Assembly: GCA_013289265.1 (NCBI GenBank)
Contig: JABDAH010000016.1
Span: forward strand, 3,371 to 35,666
DNA from: Alphaproteobacteria bacterium
GTDB taxonomy: Bacteria > Pseudomonadota > Alphaproteobacteria > UBA9219
DNA length: 32,296 bases
Direction of reading: 5' to 3'
Each line of letters begins with the position of its first letter. The first letter of the stretch is position 1. The notes beneath the pieces are model-generated. The model saw only the letters and a program-made list of their open reading frames with translations. It did no database searches and was not told the origin of the DNA. Below, piece after piece: positions 16,614-24,678 of the stretch. A program made the translations under genes and the position numbers.

Positions 16614-17204
16614 TCAGGCTTTTTTCGCTTTAGCGACGGACTCGGTGGGATCGACCCAGCCGATATGCCCGTCAGCGCGGCGGTAAATCATATTGAGGCC
16701 GCCGTGGGCATCGTTACGGAACATCAATGCCGGCAGATCGCCCAGATCAAGACGCATAACGGCCTGACTAACGGTCAGCGTTTCAATGGGCGTGGTCATT
16801 TCGGCGACGACGACAGGGTTGTCATTCGCCTGTTCTTCGCGGTCATGTTCTTCAGCTTGCAGGACGAAAGATGTAGCGATCAGCGCTTCGTTCTTGCCGA
16901 GGCTTTCCTGATGATGGTGCTTGATCTTGTTCTTGTAGCGGCGCAAACGGCCTGCGATACGCTGAGCGGCCATATCAAAAGCGGGGTAGGGCTCGCTGGC
17001 ATTGGCGTTAGCCTGCAGCATGATGCCGCGTCCGGCATGCACAGTGATATCGGCGCGGAACAAATGCGCTTCGCGTGAAAAGGTTACCTGTGCATCCAGC
17101 GACTCACTGAAATATTTACCGGTGATGTCTTTCAACAGTGTCTCGACATGGCTGCGAAGAGCATCGCCGACGTCGATTTGCTTGCCTTTAACGGAAAGTT
17201 GCAT
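16614..17204 (-). CDS. hpf: Ribosome hibernation promoting factor, long form
   Basis: 196 residues. The N-terminal domain (1-105) binds the 30S decoding region and blocks translation in slow growth. Characteristic features are KGKQIDVGDALRSHVE and a basic helix with RRYKNKIKHHHQ. After a charged linker, the C-terminal domain (about 140-190, RLDLGDLPALMFRN and GHIGWVDP) mediates direct 100S ribosome dimer formation, so this is the long HPF form. Upstream of the gene is a 15-base perfect palindrome at 17257-17271. Confidence 0.96.
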   Translation of the reverse strand: MQLSVKGKQIDVGDALRSHVETLLKDITGKYFSESLDAQVTFSREAHLFRADITVHAGRGIMLQANANASEPYPAFDMAAQRIAGRLRRYKNKIKHHHQESLGKNEALIATSFVLQAEEHDREEQANDNPVVVAEMTTPIETLTVSQAVMRLDLGDLPALMFRNDAHGGLNMIYRRADGHIGWVDPTESVAKAKKA

Positions 17205-17256
17205 GGATAGCTCTTTGTTGTTGCAATGATACGTTGTTGTTTCAGTTCATCCGGTG

Positions 17257-17271
17257 GTGGCTGACAGCCAC
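17257..17271. promoter_or_regulatory. Perfect palindrome upstream of hpf
   Basis: GTGGCTG-A-CAGCCAC, seven-base arms with a one-base centre, 53 bases upstream of the hpf start. The single-base centre suits a DNA-binding dimer better than an RNA hairpin. A regulator site for hpf-ptsN is possible; no promoter elements are clear around it. Confidence 0.4.
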
Positions 17272-17435
17272 TTTGTCTCGTTACCGGCTCTGCCTTCGGG
17301 CCTCATATTTAACCTTTTGCGGCAGTCTCGACCCAAGAAACCATGATAACGCAAAAACGGTCCGCAAGATAGAAATATCTGACGAGCCGTGTCAAGGATT
17401 GGAAAAAATTGTTACGGATTAATGGGTTAGCAATT

Positions 17436-18533
17436 TTACTTGTTGCCTGTGCCGACCGCTTCACTCATCGTCTTAAATCCGTCCCGCTTTAATAATTCCG
17501 TCAAACCCTGGTTAATGCGGACGACGAGGCCGGGGCCTTCATAGACAAGGGCGCTATAGAGCTGCACCAGCGATGCGCCAGCGCGAATTTTGGCATAGGC
17601 ATCTTCGGCTGAGAATATTCCGCCGCAACCGATCAGGGGAATTTTGCCGCCTGTTTTTTTGTAAAGGCTCGCCAGCACTTCTGTGGACATTGCAAAAAGC
17701 GGCTTGCCGGAAAGCCCGCCCGCTTCTTTGGCGAGATCAGTTGGGATACTGGATGGCCGCGTCACAGTCGTGTTGCCGATAATCATTCCCTGTACACCGG
17801 AGGCTAGTACCACTTCGGCGATGTCGTCCTGCTGCTGCTCAGTTTGGTCGGGTGCGACTTTCACAAATACCGGCGGTTTTTTATCGGTGGTAGCGCGCGC
17901 TTCCATAACTTGTTTTAAAAGGTTGGCCAACTGTTCGCGTCCCTGTAGGTCGCGCAGGCCCGGTGTATTGGGTGATGACACATTGACGGTAATATAATCG
18001 GCATGGAGCGCGAAGGCTTTAATGCCTTTGACATAATCATCCGCTGCTTCTGCGGTGTCTTTATTTTTGCCGACATTTAATCCAACGGGCGCTTGCTTTG
18101 TACCAATAGTGGCATCACGGTAAGCGATGATGCGGCGCAGGCAGATATCAATCCCGTCGCTGTTGAAGCCGAAGCGGTTGATGACAGCTTCGGCAGTCGG
18201 CACACGGAATAAACGTGGTTGCGGATTACCCGGTTGGGGCAGCGGCGTAATGCTGCCGATTTCGACAAAACCAAAACCCATATTCAGAACATCGCCAATC
18301 ACTTCGGCGTTTTTATCAAAGCCAGCTGCAAGTCCGACGGGATTAGGGAAATCTAAACTGCAAACAGTGGTGCGTAAAATTGGATCAAAGTCATTATTTA
18401 TGTTTGGACCCAAGCCTTTTTTCAAAAGCGTGAGGGCAAGGTGATGCGCGGCTTCTGCGTCCAGCTGAAACAGCAGGGAGCGGATCAGCGGATAGATATT
18501 AAGGTTGCGTAGAAAATTGAGCGGCGAGGGCAT
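17436..18533 (-). CDS. pyrD: Dihydroorotate dehydrogenase, class 2 (quinone)
   Basis: Oxidises dihydroorotate to orotate in pyrimidine synthesis and passes electrons to the quinone pool through FMN at the inner membrane. The extended N-terminus (RSLLFQLDAEAAHHLALTLLKKG) forms the membrane-associated helical segment of class 2 enzymes. The barrel shows NPVGLAAGFDKNAE, EIGSITPLPQPGNP, the catalytic Ser region NVSSPNTPGLRDLQ, and GCGGIFSAEDA near the C-terminus. The 365 residues match class 2. It is divergent from the S24 repressor, 109 bases apart. Confidence 0.97.
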   Translation of the reverse strand: MPSPLNFLRNLNIYPLIRSLLFQLDAEAAHHLALTLLKKGLGPNINNDFDPILRTTVCSLDFPNPVGLAAGFDKNAEVIGDVLNMGFGFVEIGSITPLPQPGNPQPRLFRVPTAEAVINRFGFNSDGIDICLRRIIAYRDATIGTKQAPVGLNVGKNKDTAEAADDYVKGIKAFALHADYITVNVSSPNTPGLRDLQGREQLANLLKQVMEARATTDKKPPVFVKVAPDQTEQQQDDIAEVVLASGVQGMIIGNTTVTRPSSIPTDLAKEAGGLSGKPLFAMSTEVLASLYKKTGGKIPLIGCGGIFSAEDAYAKIRAGASLVQLYSALVYEGPGLVVRINQGLTELLKRDGFKTMSEAVGTGNK

Positions 18534-18607
18534 AAGATCTCATTTCCATAAATGTCAGTAGCGACAATGCCGCGCCGAAAGGCTGATTGCAACCGCAGGT
18601 TAAACTA

Positions 18608-18646
18608 TTGCCGCGCCGCATTATCCATAGGATAATAATCCTATGG
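18608..18646 (+). promoter_or_regulatory. Promoter with overlapping operators for the S24 repressor
   Basis: TTGCCG (18608-18613), 17 bases, then GATAAT (18631-18636): a good promoter whose predicted start, seven bases on, is the A of the ATG at 18643, so the mRNA is probably leaderless. Two inverted repeats overlap it: ATTATCC-ATA-GGATAAT (18620-18636) and CCATAGGAT-AATA-ATCCTATGG (arms 18625-18633 and 18638-18646). Both cover the -10 or start codon. Repression by the gene's own product is the simplest reading. Confidence 0.65.
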
Positions 18647-19269
18647 CACTCAAACATAGCGATTTATGGCGGGCGATTGACCGTCTGGCAGAACGGCATA
18701 ATCTGTCGGTCTCTGGGCTTGCGCGCAAAGCGGGCCTCAGCCCCACCATTTTTAATCCCAGCAAACGTCTGTCGGACAAGCGCAAGCGCTGGCCTTCCAC
18801 CGAAAGTATCGCTGCGATTTTACAGGTAACGAATACGGCGCTGGATGAATTTGTCGCTTTAGCGACACCGGAAGTTTCCATCCGCACGACCCTGCCGCTG
18901 CTCGGCTATGCGCAGGCGGGAAGGGATGGTTATTTCGATGATGCCGGCTATCCTACCGGCAGCGGCTGGGACGAAATCCGTTTTCCGGATCTGGCTGACC
19001 CGCATGCCTTCGTGCTGGAAGTCAGCGGCAAAAGTATGGAGCCGCTATACCGGGACGGTAACAAGATCGTTGTCTCACCAGCGGCAGAACTGCGGCGCGG
19101 GGATAAAGTTGTGGTGCGCACCTTAAAAGGTGAAGTCCTCGTCAAGCAGTTTGACCGGCAAACTGCCCAGAAAATCGAGCTTATTTCGCTTAATCCCGAT
19201 TATGTGGTGACTGCTTTTGCGCCTCAGGACATTGAATGGATCTACCGCATTGTTTGGGCCAGCCAATAA
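18643..19269 (+). CDS. S24 family (LexA/CI-like) self-cleaving transcriptional repressor
   Basis: 208 residues. The N-terminal helix-turn-helix (about 5-70, LSVSGLARKAGLSPTIFN) binds DNA. The C-terminal S24 peptidase domain has the cleavage bond Ala92-Gly93 (GYAQAGRDG), the nucleophile Ser131 in SGKSMEPLYRDG and the general base Lys168 in EVLVKQFD. The Ser-Lys gap of 37 equals that of LexA. Such proteins repress target genes until damage-activated RecA or another signal triggers self-cleavage. The architecture resembles phage CI and chromosomal PrtR-like repressors rather than canonical LexA. Two palindromes overlap its promoter and start codon, which suggests autoregulation, and the mRNA seems to lack a leader. 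No phage genes are nearby; pyrD is divergent and lysS follows. Its targets are unknown. Confidence 0.93.
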   Translation: MALKHSDLWRAIDRLAERHNLSVSGLARKAGLSPTIFNPSKRLSDKRKRWPSTESIAAILQVTNTALDEFVALATPEVSIRTTLPLLGYAQAGRDGYFDDAGYPTGSGWDEIRFPDLADPHAFVLEVSGKSMEPLYRDGNKIVVSPAAELRRGDKVVVRTLKGEVLVKQFDRQTAQKIELISLNPDYVVTAFAPQDIEWIYRIVWASQ

Positions 19270-19326
19270 CTAAGGCCAGTACAGAAGGCTGATGACAGCC
19301 AGTTTAAGAGCGAATATAAGCGTTTC

Positions 19327-20853
19327 ATGACAAATTTAACCTCACAAAATTCCACCACCGATGCGGAAGCTTTGCGTCCGGAAGATGAAATTGCCCGCCG
19401 CCACGCGCAGCTGGATAAACTGACGAAGCTTTACGGCGACCCTTTCCACATCACTAAATTTGATAAAACACACTCGGCGACTGCTGTGAAAACGCAGTTT
19501 GAAGCGCTCGCAGCCGGTGAAAAAACCACGCAGCAGGTCAGCGTTGCAGGCCGCGTGATGGCCATCCGCAATGGCGGTATGTTCATCGTTATTCTGGACG
19601 ATACTGACCGTTTGCAGATTTTTCATGACATCAAGGCTGTAACACCGCAACAGAAAGAATTGCTCGACCTTATCGATCTCGGCGACATTATTGGTGTTGC
19701 GGGTCTGGTGCGCCGCACACCGCGCGGTGAAATCACTGTCGATGCGACCGAGCTGAAAATTCTCTCCAAAGCGCTGGAGCCACCACCGGAAAAATTCCAT
19801 GGTTTGAAAGACGTCGAAGCGCGTTTCCGTCACCGGGAGCAAGATCTTGTCGCAACGCCGCGCACACGCGACACGTTGCGGGCGCGTTACCGCATGATCG
19901 CCGGTATCCGCCAGTTTTTGTATGAGCGCGGTTTTCTGGAAGTCGAAACGCCGATGCTGCATGTGATTGCCGGCGGCGCTTCGGCCAAGCCTTTTGTTAC
20001 ACATCACAATGCGCTCGATCTGCCGCTTTATATGCGTATCGCGCCGGAGCTTCATTTGAAACGCCTTGTCATTGGAGGTATCTCGGAAAAAGTTTTCGAG
20101 ATCAATCGCAACTTCCGTAACGAAGGCATCAGTCCACGGCACAATCCTGAATTCACGATGCTGGAACTGTATCAGGCTTATGTTGATTTCACCTCGATGA
20201 TCGAAATAACAGAAGCCATCGTCTACCACATTGCCGTGATGCTGCATGGCACCGGTAAGGTGAAGTTTGGCGAATTGGAACTGGATTTTACACCGCCATG
20301 GCCGCGCCGCGGGATGGTCGATTTGATCAAGGAATATACCAAGACCAATCTTGATCTTTACGCGCATCCGGATGCCGAAGATGCTCGCGAACAAGCTGCC
20401 AAAATCGGCGTGAAGCTGGAGCCGGGTGTCAGCTGGGGTCAGGTTGTCGAGGCCGTATTCGGCGAACGAGTTGAGCATAAACTGATCCAGCCGACGCATG
20501 TAGTAGACCTGCCAAAAGAAATCTCGCCGCTAGCCAAGGCATGGCCGGATCGGCCGCATGTGGCTCAACGCTTTGAGACTTTCGTCAATGGTTGGGAAAT
20601 CGCCAACGCGTTTTCAGAACTAAACGATCCGCGCGAACAACGCGCGCGCTTCATGGAACAGGCCGAGCAAAAGCGCGGACCGGATGATCCTCCCCATCCC
20701 ATTGATGATGATTTCATCAAGGCGATGGCGTTCGGCATGCCGCCGATGGGCGGTATGGGCATGGGTATGGACCGCCTTGCCATGCTGATGACCGACAGCC
20801 AAAGCATTCGCGAAGTGATTGCTTTCCCGACGATGCGACCGCTGGATAAATAA
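19327..20853 (+). CDS. lysS: Lysyl-tRNA synthetase, class II
   Basis: Charges tRNA-Lys. 508 residues: an N-terminal OB-fold anticodon-binding domain (about 60-160, VAGRVMAIRNGGMFIVILDD) and the class II catalytic core. Motif 2 is FEINRNFRNEGISPRHNPEFTM-like and motif 3 is GMGMGMDRLAM, followed by the terminal FPTMRPLD. ETPMLHVIAGGASAKPF marks the motif 1 to substrate-binding region. The full length with anticodon domain rules out the shorter EpmA paralogue. No good ribosome-binding site precedes the ATG, and the start lies 57 bases after the S24 repressor stop. Confidence 0.97.
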   Translation: MTNLTSQNSTTDAEALRPEDEIARRHAQLDKLTKLYGDPFHITKFDKTHSATAVKTQFEALAAGEKTTQQVSVAGRVMAIRNGGMFIVILDDTDRLQIFHDIKAVTPQQKELLDLIDLGDIIGVAGLVRRTPRGEITVDATELKILSKALEPPPEKFHGLKDVEARFRHREQDLVATPRTRDTLRARYRMIAGIRQFLYERGFLEVETPMLHVIAGGASAKPFVTHHNALDLPLYMRIAPELHLKRLVIGGISEKVFEINRNFRNEGISPRHNPEFTMLELYQAYVDFTSMIEITEAIVYHIAVMLHGTGKVKFGELELDFTPPWPRRGMVDLIKEYTKTNLDLYAHPDAEDAREQAAKIGVKLEPGVSWGQVVEAVFGERVEHKLIQPTHVVDLPKEISPLAKAWPDRPHVAQRFETFVNGWEIANAFSELNDPREQRARFMEQAEQKRGPDDPPHPIDDDFIKAMAFGMPPMGGMGMGMDRLAMLMTDSQSIREVIAFPTMRPLDK

Positions 20854-20922
20854 TTTGTTTACCAAACTAATGTTGCCGCAAGGGGGTGTTGCTGGTAACC
20901 ATAGCGATGGCCATGTAATCAT

Positions 20923-20937
20923 TTAATAGAGTGTTAA
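20923..20937 (+). promoter_or_regulatory. Candidate CtrA box before the beta-helix gene
   Basis: TTAA-TAGAGTG-TTAA matches the alphaproteobacterial CtrA consensus TTAA-N7-TTAA exactly. It lies 57 bases upstream of the start at 20995, a typical promoter position. One such match is expected by chance in roughly 65 kb of random sequence, so the call is tentative. Confidence 0.35.
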
Positions 20938-20994
20938 GATTGGGTCGGTAAACTTACGGCATATTAGAGCCGCAATTTTACAAAAGGGATTTAG

Positions 20995-23721
20995 ATGCCG
21001 TTTACTATGGCGCGTGTCAGATTTTTCCTCATGCTTGGGCTTCTTCTTGCGAGCGCAACCCTTCATCCGGCTTTTGCTGAGACAACACCTTCGCTAGTAA
21101 TTAATGCCGTCGTTTCCGGCGCTGCAAGCGACGGCGACCCTGTTATGGGGATATTGGTCGATGGGCAATTGGTCGGGTCAAGTCCAGTTAAAGCGCATCG
21201 CGCTAAAGGTGAATGGGAAACTCTTGATTTTGCTTTTTCCTATTCACAAACTCCTAAAAATATCGGCGTTGCATTTCTTAATGGCGGTGAAGACAAGGCC
21301 AATGGGCGCGAAATTTATGTGCAAAGTGTAACTGTCAACGGGTCTGATTTTTATCCTGAGCAGGGCGCATACCAAGCAGTTACGGATGCGCAAGCAACAA
21401 TCGGATCAGTCAAAATCGATAAACGCGGCGTGTTGGCATGGAATACCGAAAGTCTGTCTATAGCAAAGGCAGTACCGGCGCCAGCCACAATGGCCGCGCA
21501 AGACGCGGGCACTCAAGATGTTAGCACTGATGCCGGCAGAAATGCTGCAGCAGCTAGCCCCGCATCTTCTAGTGGCGGCGGCGGAGATACTGGTGGAGGT
21601 GGTGGGGGTGGTGGACATGGCAGTGGCGGGGGTGGCGGCTCAGCTTCACCAGCTTTTTCTGTGCCCTCTGGAGGATCTTCAGGTGGAAATGGGGTTTCCT
21701 CATCTTCATCAAGCGGCGGTTCAACAACATCAACTACCCCTGCTCCAACAACATCTCCATCGCCTGCGACAACACCCAGTACAACCAACTCTGATACAGA
21801 AAGTAGTGTAACAGCCGGAGCGAACCGCATCGAAACTTTCACAGGGGCTAATGGAAAAAAGGTTACGATTGAAATTGACGGCCCTGTTCCTCAATCGCCT
21901 GTCGTTACCGTAAGTTTGGATGATGCGTCGATCGTGGATGCTGCAATCAAAGCGGCAGGTGGAAATAATGACCTGGTCGATTATTATTTATTTTATTATG
22001 CGCTTCAAAAAGCTCAGAGCACGCATGCTTCGGTGCTAAATATTCCGGCCAGAACTTATAATCTTCGTCAGCCCACCAATCATAATGTTGGTTGGGGAAC
22101 AATACATATAGTTGGTCTTTCCGACCTGACGATTGAAGGCAATGGCTCAACGCTTAATTTCTATAGCGAGAAGGCAAGGGCTGGCATTCATATCTCAAAA
22201 GATCAGCGCATCCTTCTTAAAAATATAACAATGGATTGGATACCGTATCTGGCCTACCCGGCCACTTTATCAACGGACCCGCAAACCAAGCGTCCGATGT
22301 TAACGATAGATCCCGCTTATCCAATCGACGCAGCTAATCCGCCACCCATCAGGACTGTCATGTGGTATGATTTTCCAAATCGCGACAATATGGCGTCTCG
22401 AAAACTGACACCCGCTCAGTTGAATGTCTGGAATGCAGAAGTCACTTCTGGGCAATTCCCTTATACCTGTGGTCCCCCGCCTGCTGACCCGACCCTGTGT
22501 TTTAAACCGATGGGGGGACAAAATTTTCTTTTTGGAACTAATGAACATTTATCCCCATTACCGCCGACCGATACTAAAGTGGTGGCAACGGCGCGCAATA
22601 ACAATTTTGGCGCTATTGTTATTGATGGCGGCAATAATATCTCCCTGGAAGATGTCACAATATATAATTCTCCAGGTGCAGGCATCCAGGCTCTTTACGC
22701 TGGAAAAGGGCTTCGCTTAACCCGTTGTGTGCTGACACGCAAACCCGACAGCCTGTTGGCGCCTGGTGAGAATCCGCGCCTGGTTTCAACAATGTCTGAT
22801 GCATTTGATGCTATTGCAACGGAAGGCAGCATATTGATTGAGAACAGCGAATTTGCCTATCAAGGGGATGACGGCATTAATATCAATGGCAGTCTTGTAT
22901 TGCCCCATGTAATTGATAGCCAGACACTTTCCATTGCCATGTCGACGCCGGGTTTTTACTTAGCTTCGGATACAGTTAGTTTGTATCACAGCTCTAATCT
23001 TGGTGCTGTTGCGCTTAACCAACCTTTAGCAGAGGTGACGGAGCAGAAAAATTCAGGTGGGACAACAATGGGATATATATTGAAATTGGCCAACCCTATT
23101 CAGGGTCTTTCGGCAATGACTGATGTCATGCTGGGCTCTGACCGCATGTCAAGCAGCAACTATATTATTCGTAATACATTGTTTCATGACAACAGGGCGC
23201 GAGGCATAATTGTGCATGGTGCGAACGGCCTCATAGAGAGTAATAATATTTGGAGCACAACGGGTGTGGGAATACAGATCATGGTCGATGGTCGACGCGC
23301 TCCGGCTGAAGGCCCGCCCGCTAGCAATATTCTGGTGCAAAATAACACGCTATCGGACACCAACACGCAGTGGTTACCTCTGTTACCACTTACACTTACG
23401 TTTCCCGCAGCTATCAATGCTTTTTATGTGGGTGCCGATAATTACTCTGCTTCTCCCGCCGTTCAGCAAATTATCATCCAACATAATATTATTAAGAATG
23501 TACCGGGTCTTGGAATCTATGTCTCATCGGCTGACAATGTGCAGGTGCTGAATAACCAATTTACATCGACGAATCTCCATGATTTTGGCGTACCATGGAT
23601 GCAGGCGACCTCAATGTATGTCGATCATGCGAGCAACGTTACCATTCAGGGCAATCAGCATGACAGTGGTAACATCATCAACTACGACAAAACCACTACA
23701 AGCAACATTATCGTGAAGTAA
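20995..23721 (+). CDS. Large secreted right-handed beta-helix protein with N-terminal CBM-like domain
   Basis: 908 residues. Signal peptide (1-29, ending HPAFAE). Residues about 31-150 resemble the xylan-binding, Ca-dependent carbohydrate-binding domain (GILVDGQLVGSSPV, FLNGGEDKANGREIYVQSVTVNG). A Gly-rich then Ser/Thr/Pro-rich linker covers about 180-275. The rest is a right-handed parallel beta-helix of Asn-rich coils, including FAYQGDDGININGSLVLPH (Asp625, Asp626), DNRARGIIVHGANGLIESNN and repeated SNILVQNNT-type turns. The DDGxN and NRARGI pattern recalls GH110-type galactosidases and other polysaccharide-active beta-helices, from memory and not searched. Probable role: binding and cleaving an extracellular polysaccharide. 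AAGGG precedes the ATG. Codon use is more AT-rich than that of its housekeeping neighbours. Confidence 0.85.
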   Translation: MPFTMARVRFFLMLGLLLASATLHPAFAETTPSLVINAVVSGAASDGDPVMGILVDGQLVGSSPVKAHRAKGEWETLDFAFSYSQTPKNIGVAFLNGGEDKANGREIYVQSVTVNGSDFYPEQGAYQAVTDAQATIGSVKIDKRGVLAWNTESLSIAKAVPAPATMAAQDAGTQDVSTDAGRNAAAASPASSSGGGGDTGGGGGGGGHGSGGGGGSASPAFSVPSGGSSGGNGVSSSSSSGGSTTSTTPAPTTSPSPATTPSTTNSDTESSVTAGANRIETFTGANGKKVTIEIDGPVPQSPVVTVSLDDASIVDAAIKAAGGNNDLVDYYLFYYALQKAQSTHASVLNIPARTYNLRQPTNHNVGWGTIHIVGLSDLTIEGNGSTLNFYSEKARAGIHISKDQRILLKNITMDWIPYLAYPATLSTDPQTKRPMLTIDPAYPIDAANPPPIRTVMWYDFPNRDNMASRKLTPAQLNVWNAEVTSGQFPYTCGPPPADPTLCFKPMGGQNFLFGTNEHLSPLPPTDTKVVATARNNNFGAIVIDGGNNISLEDVTIYNSPGAGIQALYAGKGLRLTRCVLTRKPDSLLAPGENPRLVSTMSDAFDAIATEGSILIENSEFAYQGDDGININGSLVLPHVIDSQTLSIAMSTPGFYLASDTVSLYHSSNLGAVALNQPLAEVTEQKNSGGTTMGYILKLANPIQGLSAMTDVMLGSDRMSSSNYIIRNTLFHDNRARGIIVHGANGLIESNNIWSTTGVGIQIMVDGRRAPAEGPPASNILVQNNTLSDTNTQWLPLLPLTLTFPAAINAFYVGADNYSASPAVQQIIIQHNIIKNVPGLGIYVSSADNVQVLNNQFTSTNLHDFGVPWMQATSMYVDHASNVTIQGNQHDSGNIINYDKTTTSNIIVK

Positions 23722-23735
23722 GGTGCTGCTTCACG
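23712..23735 (+). terminator. Weak hairpin at the end of the beta-helix gene
   Basis: CGTGAAG pairs with CTTCACG around a 10-base loop that includes the stop codon. Only a short, broken T-run follows, so termination would be weak or Rho-assisted. Confidence 0.3.
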
Positions 23736-23746
23736 GTCTTTAACTT

Positions 23747-23938
23747 CTAAATCCAGTTAAAATAATTAGCTAAAACCCAAGGATATTTTCGTGCGCTACG
23801 ATTTGGGGCGCGCAATAAAAGTCGAACTTCTTTTGCAGGTGCGAGATAGCAGCGGCATATGCGTTGCTGCAGTTGCAAAGCTACTTGCAAATCAGTGCGA
23901 TGCACAACGCAAGATTCTAACTCATCCTCAATACTCAT
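23747..23938 (-). CDS. Possible small hypothetical protein
   Basis: A 63-residue frame (MSIEDELESCVVHRT and so on) with an amphipathic start and a basic C-terminal half, no signal peptide and no domain I know. It lies in the otherwise empty 269-base gap between the beta-helix gene and the DUF1761-like gene. There is no ribosome-binding site upstream, so it may be a chance frame. Apart from it and the weak hairpin, I see nothing in this gap. Confidence 0.25.
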   Translation of the reverse strand: MSIEDELESCVVHRTDLQVALQLQQRICRCYLAPAKEVRLLLRAPNRSARKYPWVLANYFNWI

Positions 23939-23990
23939 AAACTACAATTTGAATTGCAAGGATTTCCTTGCGTTTCATGGGGAGGATTAA

Positions 23991-24389
23991 ATGGGCAAGA
24001 TCAATATATTCACGGTGCTGACAACAGTCATCATGCAGTTGGTCATAGGGTATCTCTGGTACGGAACGCATTTGTTCGGTGATATCGTAACGGCAGGTGG
24101 CGGTCATACAATCGACTTCCTGCAATTGGATGTGCTGTCCTTGTTGCTGCTTGTGTTCTCCAGCTACGGTCTGACAACTGTTCTGGAAACAGTATCAACA
24201 GGCGTGAAGGATGTAGGCGGTGCGCTGAAAACGGGTATGACGATCGGTACTTTCGCGATTGGTTTACCGATTGTTATGCTGCTGAACCTGATGGGCTTCT
24301 CGCATATCATGCTGCTCGTCGTGTTCACACACGTGGTATTGGTCACTATCCTGACCAGCATTATCGTGCTGAAGCTTAAAAAAGCCTAA
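23991..24389 (+). CDS. DUF1761-like small membrane protein
   Basis: 132 residues with four membrane helices (about 5-27, 47-66, 84-102, 106-128). The first contains VIGYLWYGTHLFG, the signature of DUF1761 proteins; the function of that family is unknown. A strong ribosome-binding site (GGGGAGGATTAA) precedes the ATG, suggesting high expression. A good intrinsic terminator follows at 24413-24439, so it is probably a single-gene transcript. Confidence 0.85.
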   Translation: MGKINIFTVLTTVIMQLVIGYLWYGTHLFGDIVTAGGGHTIDFLQLDVLSLLLLVFSSYGLTTVLETVSTGVKDVGGALKTGMTIGTFAIGLPIVMLLNLMGFSHIMLLVVFTHVVLVTILTSIIVLKLKKA

Positions 24390-24412
24390 GTCTAACAGGC
24401 TTTAAGGACAGG

Positions 24413-24439
24413 GCGGGGGCTATAAGCCCCCGCTTTTTC
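24413..24439 (+). terminator. Intrinsic terminator
   Basis: GCGGGGGC, loop TATAA, GCCCCCGC, then TTTTT. A strong Rho-independent terminator 23 bases after the DUF1761-like stop. It separates that gene from the tRNA promoter. Confidence 0.93.
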
Positions 24440-24457
24440 TATGCCACTAATCAGCAA

Positions 24458-24485
24458 TTGACGCAGGCTTTTCGGACGCTATGAT
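24458..24485 (+). promoter_or_regulatory. Sigma-70-type promoter of tRNA-Leu
   Basis: TTGACG (24458-24463), 16-base spacer, TATGAT (24480-24485), each five of six to consensus. It is followed by the GC-rich discriminator CGCGG, typical of stringently controlled stable-RNA promoters. The tRNA begins about 25 bases after the predicted start. Confidence 0.8.
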
Positions 24486-24516
24486 CGCGGCTTTCCAGGG
24501 CTTGGCCCTGTTTGAT

Positions 24517-24603
24517 GCCTCAGTGGTGGAACTGGTAGACGCGGCAGACTCAAAATCTGCTATCGGCAACGATGTGGGGGTTCAAGTCCCTCCTGAGGCA
24601 CCA
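24517..24603 (+). tRNA. tRNA-Leu (CAA anticodon)
   Basis: Acceptor arms GCCTCAG and CTGAGGC pair fully and CCA is encoded at 24601-24603. The anticodon stem GCAGA/TCTGC encloses the loop CTCAAAA with anticodon CAA at 24551-24553, which reads UUG leucine codons. A long variable arm (TATCGGCAACGATG region) marks a class II tRNA. The T-arm has GGGGTTCAAGTCCC. Confidence 0.97.
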
Positions 24604-24678
24604 TCTGCAAATCGGCGAGAAATATTGTAGGCGTTCAGCAATACGTCTACTCTGTCTGCGAATCTGCTTCATCTGACA

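Noticed and set aside
19342..20499. 385-residue minus-strand ORF antisense to lysS
   Set aside because: It lies wholly inside a full-length, motif-complete lysS and reads as a low-complexity reverse shadow with no domain.
21571..21660. Gly-codon-rich tract as a tandem-repeat or phase-variation element
   Set aside because: The tract codes for a plausible Gly-rich linker with mixed Gly codons; there is no uniform repeat unit that would slip.
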